This document shows, one piece after another, positions 53,708 through 63,657 of a stretch of 64,000 bases of DNA. The notes beneath the pieces were generated by a model. It was not told the origin of the DNA and ran no database searches. It saw only the letters and a list, made by a program, of their open reading frames with translations. The stretch spans positions 1 to 64,000 of the forward strand of contig NZ_JBEFLP010000004.1 in assembly GCF_040149665.1 (NCBI RefSeq). The letters are read 5' to 3'. Within the stretch, counting starts at the first letter, position 1. Each line of letters starts with the position of its first letter. The stretch is from Sulfitobacter sp. HNIBRBA3233 (GTDB lineage: Bacteria; Pseudomonadota; Alphaproteobacteria; Rhodobacterales; Rhodobacteraceae). A program made the translations under genes and the position numbers.

Positions 53708-54340
53708 ATGGACGAGATGTCCCCCTTCCGTCTGTGGTTCATGCGTGCGGCATTCGTGGCCCTCGCGCTGGTGCTGATGTTTTTCTACCTTTTGCCGATC
53801 GATACGCAGCCCGTCGGTCTGTTCGCGCCCGAACTGTCGCCACCGCTGGCCCAGATCGATCCCGCCGAGGCGCGGCTGCGGGCGCTGCTCGATCAGGGCA
53901 AGACCCGGATATTCGTGGCCCCCGACCTGCTGATCTGTTTCGCCTTCGCATGGTCGCTGCGGCGGCCCGAATATGTGCCTGCCGTGTCGCTTGCGCTGGT
54001 GTTCCTCCTGGCCGATCTGCTGTTGCAGCGGCCGCCGGGTCTGTGGGCGCTGATGGCGCTGCTGGCCTGCGAGAACCTGAAATCGCGCGGGCGCGCTTTG
54101 CGCGACGGTACATTTGGCGCCGAATGGCTGGCTGTCGCACTCCTGCTCGCGATGCTTTTGATCGCCAACCGGATCGTGTTAATCTTCCTTCTGGTGACCC
54201 CGCCGCCGCTGGGCCTGAACCTGATCGAATTCGGCGTGACCGTGGCAATCTATCCCCTTGTGGTTGCCGTCACCCATTGGTTGATGGGCGTGCGCAAATC
54301 CGCGCCCGGCGAACTCGACGCGCTGGGACAGCGGGCATGA
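53708..54340 (+). CDS. mreD: Rod shape-determining protein MreD
   Basis: A 210-residue integral membrane protein with about five helices (LWFMRAAFVALALVLMFFYLL, LLICFAFAWSLRRPEYVPAVSLALVFLLADLLL, and others). Sequence conservation in MreD is low; the length, hydrophobic profile and position between mreC and mrdA make the call. The ATG at 53708 follows GGAG by 5 bases; a GTG at 53702 would overlap that SD and the mreC stop. Confidence 0.87.
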   Translation: MDEMSPFRLWFMRAAFVALALVLMFFYLLPIDTQPVGLFAPELSPPLAQIDPAEARLRALLDQGKTRIFVAPDLLICFAFAWSLRRPEYVPAVSLALVFLLADLLLQRPPGLWALMALLACENLKSRGRALRDGTFGAEWLAVALLLAMLLIANRIVLIFLLVTPPPLGLNLIEFGVTVAIYPLVVAVTHWLMGVRKSAPGELDALGQRA

Positions 54341-54356
54341 CGAAGGATTTTCCGCG

Positions 54357-56279
54357 ATGAAACGCAGCAGAGCCGAAAAGGAAGCGACCCACGCCAAGCT
54401 CAGCCGCCGCGCCGCGCTGCTGGGCGGGGCGCAGCTGCTGTTCATGGGCGGGCTCGCCGCGCGGATGCGGTATCTTCAAGTTGATCAGGCCGACCAATTC
54501 CGTCTTCTGGCGGAAGAAAACCGCATCAACATTCGCCTGATCCCGCCGAAACGCGGAGAGATTTTCGACCGCAACGGTGTTCAGCTGGCGCAGAACGTCC
54601 CGAGCTATCGCATCGTCATCGTGCGCGAGGATGCAGGCGACGTGGAAGCCGTGCTCGACCGGGTGGCACAGCTGATCGACCTGACCGACGAGCAGCGCAA
54701 CAGCGCGCTGGCCGAGTTGAACCGCTCGGCGCCGTTTCTGCCCGTCACCATCGCCGAGGACGTAAGCTGGGAGGCGGTCAGCGCCATTTCGGTCAACGCG
54801 CCCGCCCTGCCCGGGGTATCACCCGAAGTCGGATCGACCCGCGTCTATCCCCGTGGATCGGACCTTGCCCATGTGGTCGGCCGTGTCGGGCGCGTCAGCC
54901 AGAAGGATCTGGACGCACTGGAAGATCCTGACGCGGTGCTGCGCATTCCCCGCTTCCAGATCGGCAAAATCAACGTGGAGGCGCGCGAGGAAAGCCTGCT
55001 GCGCGGCAGCGCGGGCACCAAGCAGGTAGAGGTCAACGCCACGGGCCGCGTCATGCGCGAGTTGGAACGGCGCGAAGGACAGTCCGGTGCCGACCTGCAA
55101 TTGACCATCGACGCAAAGCTTCAGAACTACGTTCAGGCGCGTTTGCAGGGCGAAAGCGCGGCAGTCGTTATCATAGATTGCGAGAAGGGCGATATCGTCG
55201 CCAATGCCTCTGCACCGTCCTACGATCCCAACCTGTTCATCGGTGGCATCTCGTCAAAGGATTACGACCCGCTTCTGAACTCGAAATACCGTCCGCTGGT
55301 CAACAAGACCGTGCAGGGCGCCTACCCGCCCGGATCGACCTTCAAGATGATGACCGCCATGGCCGCCATCGAGGAAGGCATCATCGGCCCCGACGAGACG
55401 GTCTATTGCCCCGGCCATCTGGAGATCGGTGGCCGTCGGTTCCATTGCTGGAAACGCGCCGGTCACGGCTGGGTCGATCTCGAAACATCGCTCAAAAGGT
55501 CCTGCGATGTGTATTACTACGATCTCGCCCTGAAGGTCGGCATCGAAAAGATCTCGGCGATGGCGAACCGCTTCGGCCTTGGCATCAAGCACGAAATCTC
55601 GCTCAGCTCGGTCAATTCGGGCCTGACCCCTACAAAGGACTGGAAGCTGCGCCAGCGCGGCGAGCCATGGGTGATCGGCGATACTGTGAACGCGTCGATC
55701 GGGCAGGGTTTCATGCTGGCGTCGCCCATGCAGTTGGCCGTGATGGCCGCGCGCATCGCCACGGGGCGCGAGATTGCTCCGCGTCTCGTCAAATCCGTCA
55801 ACGGTGTTGAACAGCCGGTGCGCGGGGGTGGACCGCTGAACATGAACGAAAACAATCTGCGCCGGATGCGCCGCGCGATGTATGCCGTGGTCAACGACCG
55901 GCGCGGCACGGCGTACCGCAGCCGCATCATCGCCGAAGGCATGCGGATGGCGGGCAAGACAGGAACCAGCCAGGTCCGCTCGGCCGTGGTGAACAACAAC
56001 GAGGTGCCATGGGAACAGCGCGACCACGCGCTCTTTGTCGCCTTCGCCCCCTTCGAAGCGCCGCGCTATGCCTGCGCGGTGCTGGTTGAACACGGCGGCG
56101 GCGGATCGACCGCCGCGGCCCCCATTGCACGCGACGCCATGTTGCAGGCGCTCTACGACGGCGAGCCGCCGCTCGATGCCTATCCGACAGCCGACCGCGA
56201 AAGCATCGGCGCCCAGCAGGAGCGGCTTCGCGATGTCCAGCCGCAGGCGCGGATCAACAAGGGCAAGGATCAGGCATGA
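54357..56279 (+). CDS. mrdA: Penicillin-binding protein 2 (elongasome transpeptidase)
   Basis: A 640-residue class B PBP that cross-links peptidoglycan along the side wall. The N-terminal anchor (LSRRAALLGGAQLLFMGGLAARM) is followed by the pedestal domain starting with PPKRGEIFDRNG. In the transpeptidase domain the active-site serine is in PGSTFKMMTAM, the SxN-equivalent is SCD in LKRSCDVYYYD, and the third motif is KTG in AGKTGTSQV. The stop overlaps the rodA ATG by 4 bases, fitting the PBP2-RodA complex. Confidence 0.95.
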   Translation: MKRSRAEKEATHAKLSRRAALLGGAQLLFMGGLAARMRYLQVDQADQFRLLAEENRINIRLIPPKRGEIFDRNGVQLAQNVPSYRIVIVREDAGDVEAVLDRVAQLIDLTDEQRNSALAELNRSAPFLPVTIAEDVSWEAVSAISVNAPALPGVSPEVGSTRVYPRGSDLAHVVGRVGRVSQKDLDALEDPDAVLRIPRFQIGKINVEAREESLLRGSAGTKQVEVNATGRVMRELERREGQSGADLQLTIDAKLQNYVQARLQGESAAVVIIDCEKGDIVANASAPSYDPNLFIGGISSKDYDPLLNSKYRPLVNKTVQGAYPPGSTFKMMTAMAAIEEGIIGPDETVYCPGHLEIGGRRFHCWKRAGHGWVDLETSLKRSCDVYYYDLALKVGIEKISAMANRFGLGIKHEISLSSVNSGLTPTKDWKLRQRGEPWVIGDTVNASIGQGFMLASPMQLAVMAARIATGREIAPRLVKSVNGVEQPVRGGGPLNMNENNLRRMRRAMYAVVNDRRGTAYRSRIIAEGMRMAGKTGTSQVRSAVVNNNEVPWEQRDHALFVAFAPFEAPRYACAVLVEHGGGGSTAAAPIARDAMLQALYDGEPPLDAYPTADRESIGAQQERLRDVQPQARINKGKDQA

Positions 56280-57415
56280 GCTATCTGGAGCATACGGTAA
56301 AATCCGTTCCCAGCGGATTTCGGAAGATCCTGTACCTGAACTGGCCGGTGATCCTGCTGCTCTGTGCCGTATCGGGAACCGGTTTTCTGATGCTTTATTC
56401 GGTGGCCGGCGGCACCTTCGATCCTTGGGCCGCGCCACAGATGAAGCGTTTCGGTCTGGGGGTCGCGCTGATGATCGCTGTGGGGCTGGTGCCGATCTGG
56501 ATGTGGCGCAACCTTGCCGGTGTCGCCTACGGCGTCTCGATCATGCTGTTGATCGCCGTGGAGTTCTTTGGCTCGGTCGGGATGGGTGCGCAGCGCTGGA
56601 TCGATCTGGGGTTCATGCGTCTGCAACCGTCCGAGCTGACCAAGATCACGCTGGTGATGTTTCTGGCCGCCTACTACGACTGGCTGCCGGCGCGGAAAAC
56701 ATCGCGTCCGCTGTGGGTGCTTTTGCCGGTTTTCATCATCCTTCTGCCGACGGCGCTGGTGCTCAAGCAACCCGACCTCGGGACAGCGATCCTTCTGCTG
56801 ACGGCTGGCGGCGGCCTGATGTTTCTGGCGGGCGTTCACTGGGCCTATTTCGCGACTGTCGTGGCCGCCGCTGCGGGGCTGATAGCTGCGGTGTTCCAGT
56901 CGCGCGGCACCCCGTGGCAGATGATCAAGGACTATCAGTTCCGCCGCATCGACACCTTTCTTGACCCCAGCTCGGACCCTCTGGGCGCGGGCTATCACAT
57001 CACGCAGTCGAAAATCGCACTGGGGTCCGGAGGATGGACCGGGCGCGGCTTCATGCAAGGCACCCAGTCGCGACTGAATTTCCTTCCCGAGAAACACACC
57101 GATTTCATCTTCACCACCCTTGCCGAGGAATTCGGCTTTATCGGTGGCGTGTCGTTGCTGCTGCTCTACGCGCTGATCATCATCTTCTGCGTGGTGTCGG
57201 CGATCATGAACAAGGACAGGTTTTCCTCGTTGCTGATCCTCGGGATCGCGCTCAACTTCTTTCTGTTCTTCGCGGTTAACATGTCGATGGTCATGGGCCT
57301 TGCGCCCGTCGTCGGTGTGCCGCTGCCGCTGGTCAGCTACGGCGGATCGGCGATGCTTGTTCTTCTGCTGGCCTTCGGGCTGGTTCAATCCGCGCATGTT
57401 CACAGGCCAAGGTAA
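56276..57415 (+). CDS. rodA: RodA peptidoglycan glycosyltransferase (SEDS)
   Basis: A 379-residue integral membrane protein, ten helices, that polymerises lipid II with PBP2. Family signatures are seen in MGAQRWIDLGFMRLQPSELTKI, ALVLKQPDLGTAILLL, QGTQSRLNFLPEKHTDFIF and VVGVPLPLVSYGGSAMLVLL. Its ATG overlaps the mrdA stop, and the following VOC gene starts 9 bases after its stop, so the operon may continue. Confidence 0.96.
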   Translation: MSYLEHTVKSVPSGFRKILYLNWPVILLLCAVSGTGFLMLYSVAGGTFDPWAAPQMKRFGLGVALMIAVGLVPIWMWRNLAGVAYGVSIMLLIAVEFFGSVGMGAQRWIDLGFMRLQPSELTKITLVMFLAAYYDWLPARKTSRPLWVLLPVFIILLPTALVLKQPDLGTAILLLTAGGGLMFLAGVHWAYFATVVAAAAGLIAAVFQSRGTPWQMIKDYQFRRIDTFLDPSSDPLGAGYHITQSKIALGSGGWTGRGFMQGTQSRLNFLPEKHTDFIFTTLAEEFGFIGGVSLLLLYALIIIFCVVSAIMNKDRFSSLLILGIALNFFLFFAVNMSMVMGLAPVVGVPLPLVSYGGSAMLVLLLAFGLVQSAHVHRPR

Positions 57416-57423
57416 TCCCCCCT

Positions 57424-57834
57424 ATGTCGATCTTTCATTTCGCTTTCAACGTGTCCGATCTGGACAAGACGCGTGACTTTTACGGCGGCCTTCTGGGCTG
57501 TTCGGAAGGGCGCAGCTCCGACACATGGGTCGATTTCGATTTTTTCGGCCACCAGCTGTCGTGCCATCTGGGCCCGGTGATGAAGGTCGAGAATACGGGC
57601 CGTGTCGGCGAACACATGGTGCCGATGCCCCATTTCGGTGTGGTGCTGGAATACGACGACTGGCGCGCGCTGGCCGACCGTCTGACCGCCGAGGGCGTGG
57701 ATTTCGTGCTGGCGCCGCAGACCCGCTTCAAGGGAGAACCGGGCGAGCAATCGACCATGTTCTTTTACGATCCCTCGGGCAACCCGATCGAGATCAAGGG
57801 CCTGAAATCCATGGCCGGAGCTTTTGCCACATGA
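57424..57834 (+). CDS. VOC-family glyoxalase-like protein
   Basis: A 136-residue single-module vicinal-oxygen-chelate protein. FAFNVSDLDKTRDFYGGLLGC is the N-terminal betaalphabetabetabeta unit, and MFFYDPSGNPIEIKGL holds the C-terminal glutamate ligand. It resembles glyoxalase / bleomycin-resistance-like proteins; no substrate can be assigned. It follows rodA by 9 bases and overlaps the next gene (57831-57834, ATGA), so it may be cotranscribed with both. Confidence 0.83.
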   Translation: MSIFHFAFNVSDLDKTRDFYGGLLGCSEGRSSDTWVDFDFFGHQLSCHLGPVMKVENTGRVGEHMVPMPHFGVVLEYDDWRALADRLTAEGVDFVLAPQTRFKGEPGEQSTMFFYDPSGNPIEIKGLKSMAGAFAT

Positions 57835-58760
57835 TCAACGTTCTTTTTGCCGCCCGTTCCGAACGCTGGGACATCTACGAACAGCCCCTGCGCCGTGCCC
57901 TGAAGGCTGCCGGTATCGACGCGCAGCTGTCGCAGGATATCCCGCCCGAAGAGGTGGATTACATCATCTACGCGCCGAACAGCGATTTGCAGGATTTCGG
58001 GCCCTACACCCGCGCAAAGGCGGTTCTGAACCTCTGGGCCGGTGTGGAAAAGATCGTCGGCAACGACACGTTGAAGATCCCGCTGGCCCGGATGGTCGAC
58101 CCGGGCCTGACCAAGGGCATGGTCGAATGGGTCACCGGCCATACGATGCGTTATCATCTCGGCATGGACAGCCATATCGTCAATCCGGACAACGAATGGG
58201 ATCACAGATCGCCACCTCTCGCGCAGGAGCGCGGTGTGCTGATGCTGGGGATGGGTGCGCTCGGCACCGCCTGTGCAGAAGTGCTCGCCGGTCTGGGTTT
58301 TCGCGTGACCGGCTGGTCGCGCAGCCCGAAATCGGTGAACGGTGTGACCTGCCTGCACGGTGCAGACCAGCTTGAGGATGCGCTGGGGCGCGGCGAGATC
58401 GTGATCACTCTCCTGCCCGACACCCCGGCGACCGAAAACACGCTGAACGCCGAAACACTGGCGCAATTGCCGAAGGGGGCGTTCATCATCAATCCGGGGC
58501 GCGGGCCATTGATCGACGACGATGCCCTGCTGGCCGCCCTCGATTCAGGCCAGATCGCCCATGCGACGCTGGATGTTTTCCGGGTAGAGCCGCTGCCGCA
58601 GGATCACCCGTTCTGGCGGCATCCGAAGGTCACTGTGACACCGCATATCGCCGCAGACACCCGCGCGAGCACCGCATCCGAGGTCATTGTGGAAAACATT
58701 CGCCGCGGCGAGGCGGGTGAGCCGTTCATCAATCTGGTGGACCGTGAACTGGGCTATTGA
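57831..58760 (+). CDS. ghrA: Glyoxylate/hydroxypyruvate reductase A
   Basis: A 309-residue D-2-hydroxyacid dehydrogenase that reduces glyoxylate and hydroxypyruvate. The Rossmann motif is GMGALGTACAEVLAG, the catalytic Arg is in INPGRGPL, the Glu in DVFRVEPLPQDHPFW and the His in VTPHIAADTRAST. N-terminal INVLFAARSERWDIYEQPLRRAL is GhrA-like rather than GhrB-like. Its ATG overlaps the VOC gene's stop. A role in glycolate or serine-related metabolism is inferred. Confidence 0.88.
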   Translation: MINVLFAARSERWDIYEQPLRRALKAAGIDAQLSQDIPPEEVDYIIYAPNSDLQDFGPYTRAKAVLNLWAGVEKIVGNDTLKIPLARMVDPGLTKGMVEWVTGHTMRYHLGMDSHIVNPDNEWDHRSPPLAQERGVLMLGMGALGTACAEVLAGLGFRVTGWSRSPKSVNGVTCLHGADQLEDALGRGEIVITLLPDTPATENTLNAETLAQLPKGAFIINPGRGPLIDDDALLAALDSGQIAHATLDVFRVEPLPQDHPFWRHPKVTVTPHIAADTRASTASEVIVENIRRGEAGEPFINLVDRELGY

Positions 58761-58796
58761 TCCCGCCCCGCGCGGAGCCGGTGCGTGCGGCCAGCC

Positions 58797-60818
58797 TCAG
58801 GCCGCGAGGCCGCGGCCCTTGAGAAGCGCCTCCACCCCCGGCAACCGGCCACGGAACGCAACGTAGAGCTCTGCCGCGTCCTGACTGCCGCCGGTCGACA
58901 GGATATGGTCCTCAAGCGCTGCCGCGCGCTCTGCGTCGAAAGCACCGCCAGCCTCGCGGAATGCCTCGAACGCATCGGCGTCCATCACTTCGGACCACAT
59001 GTAGCTGTAATAGCCGCTGGAGTATCCGTCGCCGGAGAAGACATGGGCGAAATGCGGGGTGGCATGGCGCATCGTGATCGCCTCTGGCATCCCCAGCCGC
59101 GACAGGACCTCGGCCTGTTTGGCCATCGGATCTTCCGGCACCCCTTCGTCGTGGAAAGCCAGATCGACCAGCGCCGAGGCGACGTATTCGACCGTCTGGA
59201 ACCCCATGTCATAGGTCGCGGCACCCAGCACCTTGTCCAGCATCTCTTTGGGCATCGGCGCGCCCGTGCGTGCGTGGGTCGCGAATTCGCCCAGCACTTC
59301 GGGCACCTCCAGCCAGTGCTCATAGAGTTGGCTGGGCAGTTCGACGAAATCACGCGCCACCGATGTGCCGCTGACGCTTTCGTAGGTCACATCGGACAGC
59401 ATCTGGTGAAGCGCATGGCCGAATTCGTGGAACAGCGTGCGCGCATCGTCATAGGACAGAAGTGCCGGATCACCCTTGGCGAAGTTGCACACGTTGATGA
59501 CGATGGGGGATTGGGTTTCGGGAAATTTGGCCTGGCTGCGCATTGCCGAACACCATGCCCCCGACCGCTTCGATCCGCGTGCGAAATAGTCCCCGATGAA
59601 GACAGCACAATGGGCACCCTCGCGGGTCACTTCCCAGGCGCGGCAATCGGGATGGTACAGCGGGATATCCAGCGGTTTGAACTCCAGCCCGAACAGCCGG
59701 TTGGCGCATGCAAAAGACGCCTCGATCATCCGGTCGAGCTGGAAGTACGGTTTCAGTTCCGCCTCGTCCAGATCGTGCTCGGCGGCGCGCCGCTTTTCGG
59801 AATAGTAATGCCAGTCCCACGGGGCCAGATCGTCGTTCACCCCGTCGCGGCGCATCATCTCCTGCAAGACCTGCGCATCCGCTTCGGCCTGCGCGCGCGC
59901 GGGCTCCCACACGGCCATCAGCAGGTCGCGCACCGCTTCCGGTGTCTTGGCCATTTCGGTTTCCAGCTTGTAGGTCGCGAAGTTTTCGTACCCCAAGAGT
60001 TCGGCCCGCTCCTGACGCAGCTTGAGGATCTCGGCCGCGATATCACGGTTGTCGGTCTCTCCGCCATTCGCACCGCGCGACACCCACGCGCGGTGGGCGC
60101 GTTCGCGCAGGTCGCGGCGCGGGCAGAATTGCAGGAACGGCGTGATCAGCGACCGCGACAGGGTGACAACGGGGCCGTCCGCGTCTTTCTCCGCCCCTGC
60201 GGCGCGGGCCGTGTCGATCACGAAATCGGGCAACCCTTGCAGATCGTCTTCTTCCAGCTTCATGAACCACGACCGCTCGTCCGCCAGAAGGTTCTGCGTG
60301 AACTGGGTGCCAAGGCTGGCCAGCCGCCCCTTGATCTCTTTCAGGCGCGCATCCTCGGCACCTTCCAATGCCGCACCGGAGCGGACGAAACCACGGTGGG
60401 TCAGCATCAGCACACGGGCCTGTTCATCGGTCAGATCCAGCGTATCGCCCTGGTCCCACACCGCATCCAGCCGCCGGAACAACGCCTTGTTCGACGAAAT
60501 ATCGGCGAAATGCGCCGACAGCTTGGGCGAAAAGTCGCGCTGCAACGCTTCGCGTGCGGGATTGCTGTCGGCGCCCGCAACGGTGAAGAACGTGCCGAGC
60601 ACACGGTCAAGGGACTGTCCTGCCGCCTCCAGCGCCTCGACTGTATTGGCAAAATCGGGGGCGTCGGGATTGGTCGCGATGGCCTCAATCTCGGCGTTGT
60701 GGGCGGCCAGCGCCGCGTCCAGCGCCGGGGCAAAATCCTCGTCCTTGATCTTGTCGAAAGGGGCGATCGCGAAGGGGGTAGTCCAGTCCTGCAAAAGCGG
60801 ATTGTTGGGCGTTGTCAT
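58797..60818 (-). CDS. M3-family oligopeptidase (oligopeptidase A / PrlC-like)
   Basis: A 673-residue cytosolic zinc endopeptidase that degrades signal peptides and other oligopeptides. The zinc motif HEFGHALH (with the distal glutamate in EFVELPSQLYEHW) is intact, and LSRSLITPFLQFCPRRDLRERAH, SYDDARTLFHEFGHALHQM and YNLEFKPLDIPLY-like signatures are typical of M3A. No signal peptide. Some homologues are called dipeptidyl carboxypeptidase (Dcp), and length and motifs do not separate the two. Confidence 0.9.
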   Translation of the reverse strand: MTTPNNPLLQDWTTPFAIAPFDKIKDEDFAPALDAALAAHNAEIEAIATNPDAPDFANTVEALEAAGQSLDRVLGTFFTVAGADSNPAREALQRDFSPKLSAHFADISSNKALFRRLDAVWDQGDTLDLTDEQARVLMLTHRGFVRSGAALEGAEDARLKEIKGRLASLGTQFTQNLLADERSWFMKLEEDDLQGLPDFVIDTARAAGAEKDADGPVVTLSRSLITPFLQFCPRRDLRERAHRAWVSRGANGGETDNRDIAAEILKLRQERAELLGYENFATYKLETEMAKTPEAVRDLLMAVWEPARAQAEADAQVLQEMMRRDGVNDDLAPWDWHYYSEKRRAAEHDLDEAELKPYFQLDRMIEASFACANRLFGLEFKPLDIPLYHPDCRAWEVTREGAHCAVFIGDYFARGSKRSGAWCSAMRSQAKFPETQSPIVINVCNFAKGDPALLSYDDARTLFHEFGHALHQMLSDVTYESVSGTSVARDFVELPSQLYEHWLEVPEVLGEFATHARTGAPMPKEMLDKVLGAATYDMGFQTVEYVASALVDLAFHDEGVPEDPMAKQAEVLSRLGMPEAITMRHATPHFAHVFSGDGYSSGYYSYMWSEVMDADAFEAFREAGGAFDAERAAALEDHILSTGGSQDAAELYVAFRGRLPGVEALLKGRGLAA

Positions 60819-60884
60819 GAGGGAAATCTCCTTTGCCGTACAAGCTAGGGCGGGGTGTCGGGGGTTACAACGCCCCTGCGCCGA

Positions 60885-61937
60885 TCAGCCCTGCAAGGCG
60901 CCGCAGGTCGGACAATCGGCGCGCGGTTTCAGACCGATCTGGCGGCTTTCCCCGTACAGCGCATCGTAGATCGCCATCGACCCGCGCAAGGGCGCGCCCG
61001 CGCCTGTCAGCAGCTTGACCGCTTCCACCGCCATCATCGATCCCACGACGCCGGGCAGCGGACCGATAACGCCCGCCTCGGCACAGGAAGGGGCCAGATG
61101 CGGCGCGGGGGCTTGCGGAAAAATACAGCGGTAGCACGGCGCGCCCTTGGCGGGATCGAAAACGCTGACCTGCCCTTCCCATTGCGACAACGCGCCGGAG
61201 ATCAGCGGCAGCCCCGCCGCCACACAGGTTTCGTTCACCAGATAGCGGGTATCGAAATTATCGCAGCCGTCGATGACGAGATCATAGTCCGCGAAAAGCT
61301 CGGCTGCGATCTCGGCGTCCAGACGGCGGTGATAGGGGAGGACCCGCACGAAGGGGTTCTGGGCCTGCATCTCGGACTGGGCCGAGAAAACCTTGGGCAT
61401 GCCGATGGATGCATCCTTGTGGATGACCTGCCGTTGCAGGTTCGCACCTTCGACGCTGTCGTCGTCGATCACCCCGATGGTGCCCACGCCGGCCGCCGCG
61501 AGATATTGCAGCACCGGTGCGCCCAGACCGCCCGCACCCACAACCAGAACACGTGCATTCTTCAGGGCCTTTTGGCCCGCGCCGCCGACTTCGCGCAGGA
61601 CGATGTGGCGGGCATAGCGGTTCAGTTCCACCTCGGAAAAGCTGTCGGGTTTTCCGGCGGGCTGGACCTCTTGGCGGATATCGACGCCGGTGCGCCCGCG
61701 CAGGCCACGGATCAGGCGTGCGTACAGCCAGACAAGAGCGCCGATGCCCACGAGGATCAGCCAGATCGCAGCGCTGCCACCTGTCGCCTCGCGCAGCGGG
61801 TGGCCGTCGGGCAGCACCAGCTGGATTGCGATCGCGGCAACCAGCAGCAGGCCCAGCGCCGGCCAGCGCGCCGACCGTGGGGTGCCCATCAGCGCACCAA
61901 TCCCCCAGATCACGGCGGCAAGAAAAAGGACAAGCAT
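60885..61937 (-). CDS. HesA/MoeB/ThiF-family adenylyltransferase with N-terminal membrane anchor
   Basis: A 350-residue E1-like enzyme that adenylates the C-terminus of a ubiquitin-like sulfur carrier (MoaD or ThiS). Residues 1-75 form two or three hydrophobic helices (LVLFLAAVIWGIGALMG, WPALGLLLVAAIAIQLVL, WLILVGIGALVWLYARL), unlike soluble MoeB. The catalytic domain starts near 100 (YARHIVLREVGGAGQKAL), the ATP motif is GAGGLGAPVLQYLAAAG, and two CxxC pairs (CYRC and CPTC) bind structural zinc. There is no rhodanese domain. Immediately upstream (2-base gap) is dut. Molybdopterin or thiamine role cannot be separated by sequence. Confidence 0.85.
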   Translation of the reverse strand: MLVLFLAAVIWGIGALMGTPRSARWPALGLLLVAAIAIQLVLPDGHPLREATGGSAAIWLILVGIGALVWLYARLIRGLRGRTGVDIRQEVQPAGKPDSFSEVELNRYARHIVLREVGGAGQKALKNARVLVVGAGGLGAPVLQYLAAAGVGTIGVIDDDSVEGANLQRQVIHKDASIGMPKVFSAQSEMQAQNPFVRVLPYHRRLDAEIAAELFADYDLVIDGCDNFDTRYLVNETCVAAGLPLISGALSQWEGQVSVFDPAKGAPCYRCIFPQAPAPHLAPSCAEAGVIGPLPGVVGSMMAVEAVKLLTGAGAPLRGSMAIYDALYGESRQIGLKPRADCPTCGALQG

Positions 61938-61939
61938 GG

Positions 61940-62398
61940 CTACTCCGTTCCGGTGGATCCAAAGCCGCCTGCCCCGCGCACTGTCGGGTCCAGATCGGCT
62001 ACGGCGGTGAACCTAGCCTGCGGTGCGGGCGCGACCACCATCTGGGCGATGCGCATGCCGTGGACGATCTCGAACGGGGCATCGCCCGCGTTCATCACGA
62101 TGATCCCCAGGGGGCCACGATAGTCCGCGTCGATGGTGCCGGGGCTGTTGGGCAGCATTATCCCGTGTTTCAGCGCAAGGCCCGACCGCGGGCGTATCTG
62201 CGCCTCGTACCCCTGCGGCACGGCGATACGCAGGCCTGTGGGCACCAGTGCGCGCGCACCGGGGCGCAGCGTGATCGCCGCGCGATCCGGCAGGTTCGCG
62301 CGCAGATCCGCACCCGCCGCGCCGGGCGTTTCGTAGCGGGGCAGTCCCAGCGATTGGTCCGCCTCCGGTTCCCACGCGAGCCGCACCTCGGGCGTCAT
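61940..62398 (-). CDS. dut: dUTP diphosphatase
   Basis: A 152-residue trimeric dUTPase that removes dUTP and supplies dUMP for thymidylate synthesis. All five motifs are seen: [10 protein letters not shown] (1), [12 protein letters not shown] (2), [16 protein letters not shown] (3), RIAQMVVAP (4) and the C-terminal P-loop-like [10 protein letters not shown] (5). Its ATG overlaps the coaBC stop by 4 bases. The dut-coaBC pairing is common in proteobacteria. Confidence 0.96.
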   Translation of the reverse strand: MTPEVRLAWEPEADQSLGLPRYETPGAAGADLRANLPDRAAITLRPGARALVPTGLRIAVPQGYEAQIRPRSGLALKHGIMLPNSPGTIDADYRGPLGIIVMNAGDAPFEIVHGMRIAQMVVAPAPQARFTAVADLDPTVRGAGGFGSTGTE

Positions 62399-63591
62399 TG
62401 CGCGAGCGCCTGCGCGATCCGCTCCGCGAGCTTGGCGGCGACCGCGTCCTTGCCCATGCGCGGCCAGCTTTCCGCGCCGCTTTCGGTAATCAGGGTGACC
62501 GCGTTTTCTGCCCCCCCCATGATCCCCGTCGCGGGCGACACATCGTTGGCGACGATCCAGTCGCAGCCCTTGCGGGCACGTTTCGCCGTGGCGTTGGCGA
62601 TCACCTCATCGGTTTCAGCGGCAAAGCCCACGACAAGCGCCGGACGCCCCGTCTGCATCTGGCTGACACCGCGCAGGATATCGGGATTTTCCGCGAAGGA
62701 CAGATCGGGCAAACCGTCTTTGGATTTCTTGAGCTTGCGCTCGCTGGCCGAGGACACGCGCCAGTCCGCCACGGCGGCGGCGAAGACACCGGCATCCACC
62801 GGCAGCGCCGCTTCGACGGCATCTTTCATCTGCTGCGCGGTTTCGACCCGCACGACATGAACGCCTTCGGGTGGGGGCACGTCCGCCGGTCCGGTCACGA
62901 ACACCACCTCTGCACCAAGTGCCGCCAACGCGCGCGCAAGCGCCGTGCCCTGCGCCCCGGAGGACCGGTTGGCGATATAGCGCACGGGGTCAATGGGTTC
63001 ATGCGTGGGGCCAGAGGTCACCAGGATGCGTTTGCCCTTGAGCGGGCCATCGCCCAGCTGTGCCTCGATCGCGGCGACGATCTCCATCGGTTCAGACATC
63101 CGGCCGGGCCCGTATTCACCGCAGGCCATATCGCCGGAATTCGGACCCACCACGGCGATGCCGTCCGCCCGCAATGTCGCAAGGTTGCGCTGGGTCGCCG
63201 CATGTTCCCACATGCGCACGTTCATCGCAGGCACGATCATCACCGGCGTATCCGTCGCAAGCAGCAGGGTGGAGGCCAGATCATTCGCATGCCCTTGCGC
63301 CATCTTGGCCATCAGATCCGCCGTGGCGGGGGCGACAACCACCAGATCGGCGACACGCGACAACTGGATATGGCCCATCTCAGCCTCGTCCCCGAGGTCG
63401 AAGAGATCGCGAAAGACCTTGCGACCCGCGAGTGCCGACACCGACAGGGGGGTGACGAATTCCTCGCCCGCGCGGGTCAGCACCGGCGTTACCTCTGCGC
63501 CGCGTTCGCGCAGACGCCGGATCAGGTCGAGCGTTTTGAACGCTGCGATGCCGCCGCCGATGATCAGCAGAATATGTTTTCCCGCCAGCAT
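62395..63591 (-). CDS. coaBC: Bifunctional phosphopantothenoylcysteine decarboxylase / phosphopantothenate-cysteine ligase
   Basis: Two consecutive steps of coenzyme A synthesis. The 398-residue protein has an N-terminal flavin decarboxylase ([17 protein letters not shown], the active-site His in [18 protein letters not shown] with the substrate-binding Asn) and a C-terminal ligase ([35 protein letters not shown]). GGAGGGG precedes the ATG at 63591; an in-frame start at 63612 is less likely. It heads the coaBC-dut-moeB-like set. Confidence 0.95.
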   Translation of the reverse strand: MLAGKHILLIIGGGIAAFKTLDLIRRLRERGAEVTPVLTRAGEEFVTPLSVSALAGRKVFRDLFDLGDEAEMGHIQLSRVADLVVVAPATADLMAKMAQGHANDLASTLLLATDTPVMIVPAMNVRMWEHAATQRNLATLRADGIAVVGPNSGDMACGEYGPGRMSEPMEIVAAIEAQLGDGPLKGKRILVTSGPTHEPIDPVRYIANRSSGAQGTALARALAALGAEVVFVTGPADVPPPEGVHVVRVETAQQMKDAVEAALPVDAGVFAAAVADWRVSSASERKLKKSKDGLPDLSFAENPDILRGVSQMQTGRPALVVGFAAETDEVIANATAKRARKGCDWIVANDVSPATGIMGGAENAVTLITESGAESWPRMGKDAVAAKLAERIAQALAQ

Positions 63592-63657
63592 GATACGTCC
63601 CCTCCGGCCCATGGATCACCGCGCAGCATAGGCGGGTGGTCGCGGCTACGCCAGCCC

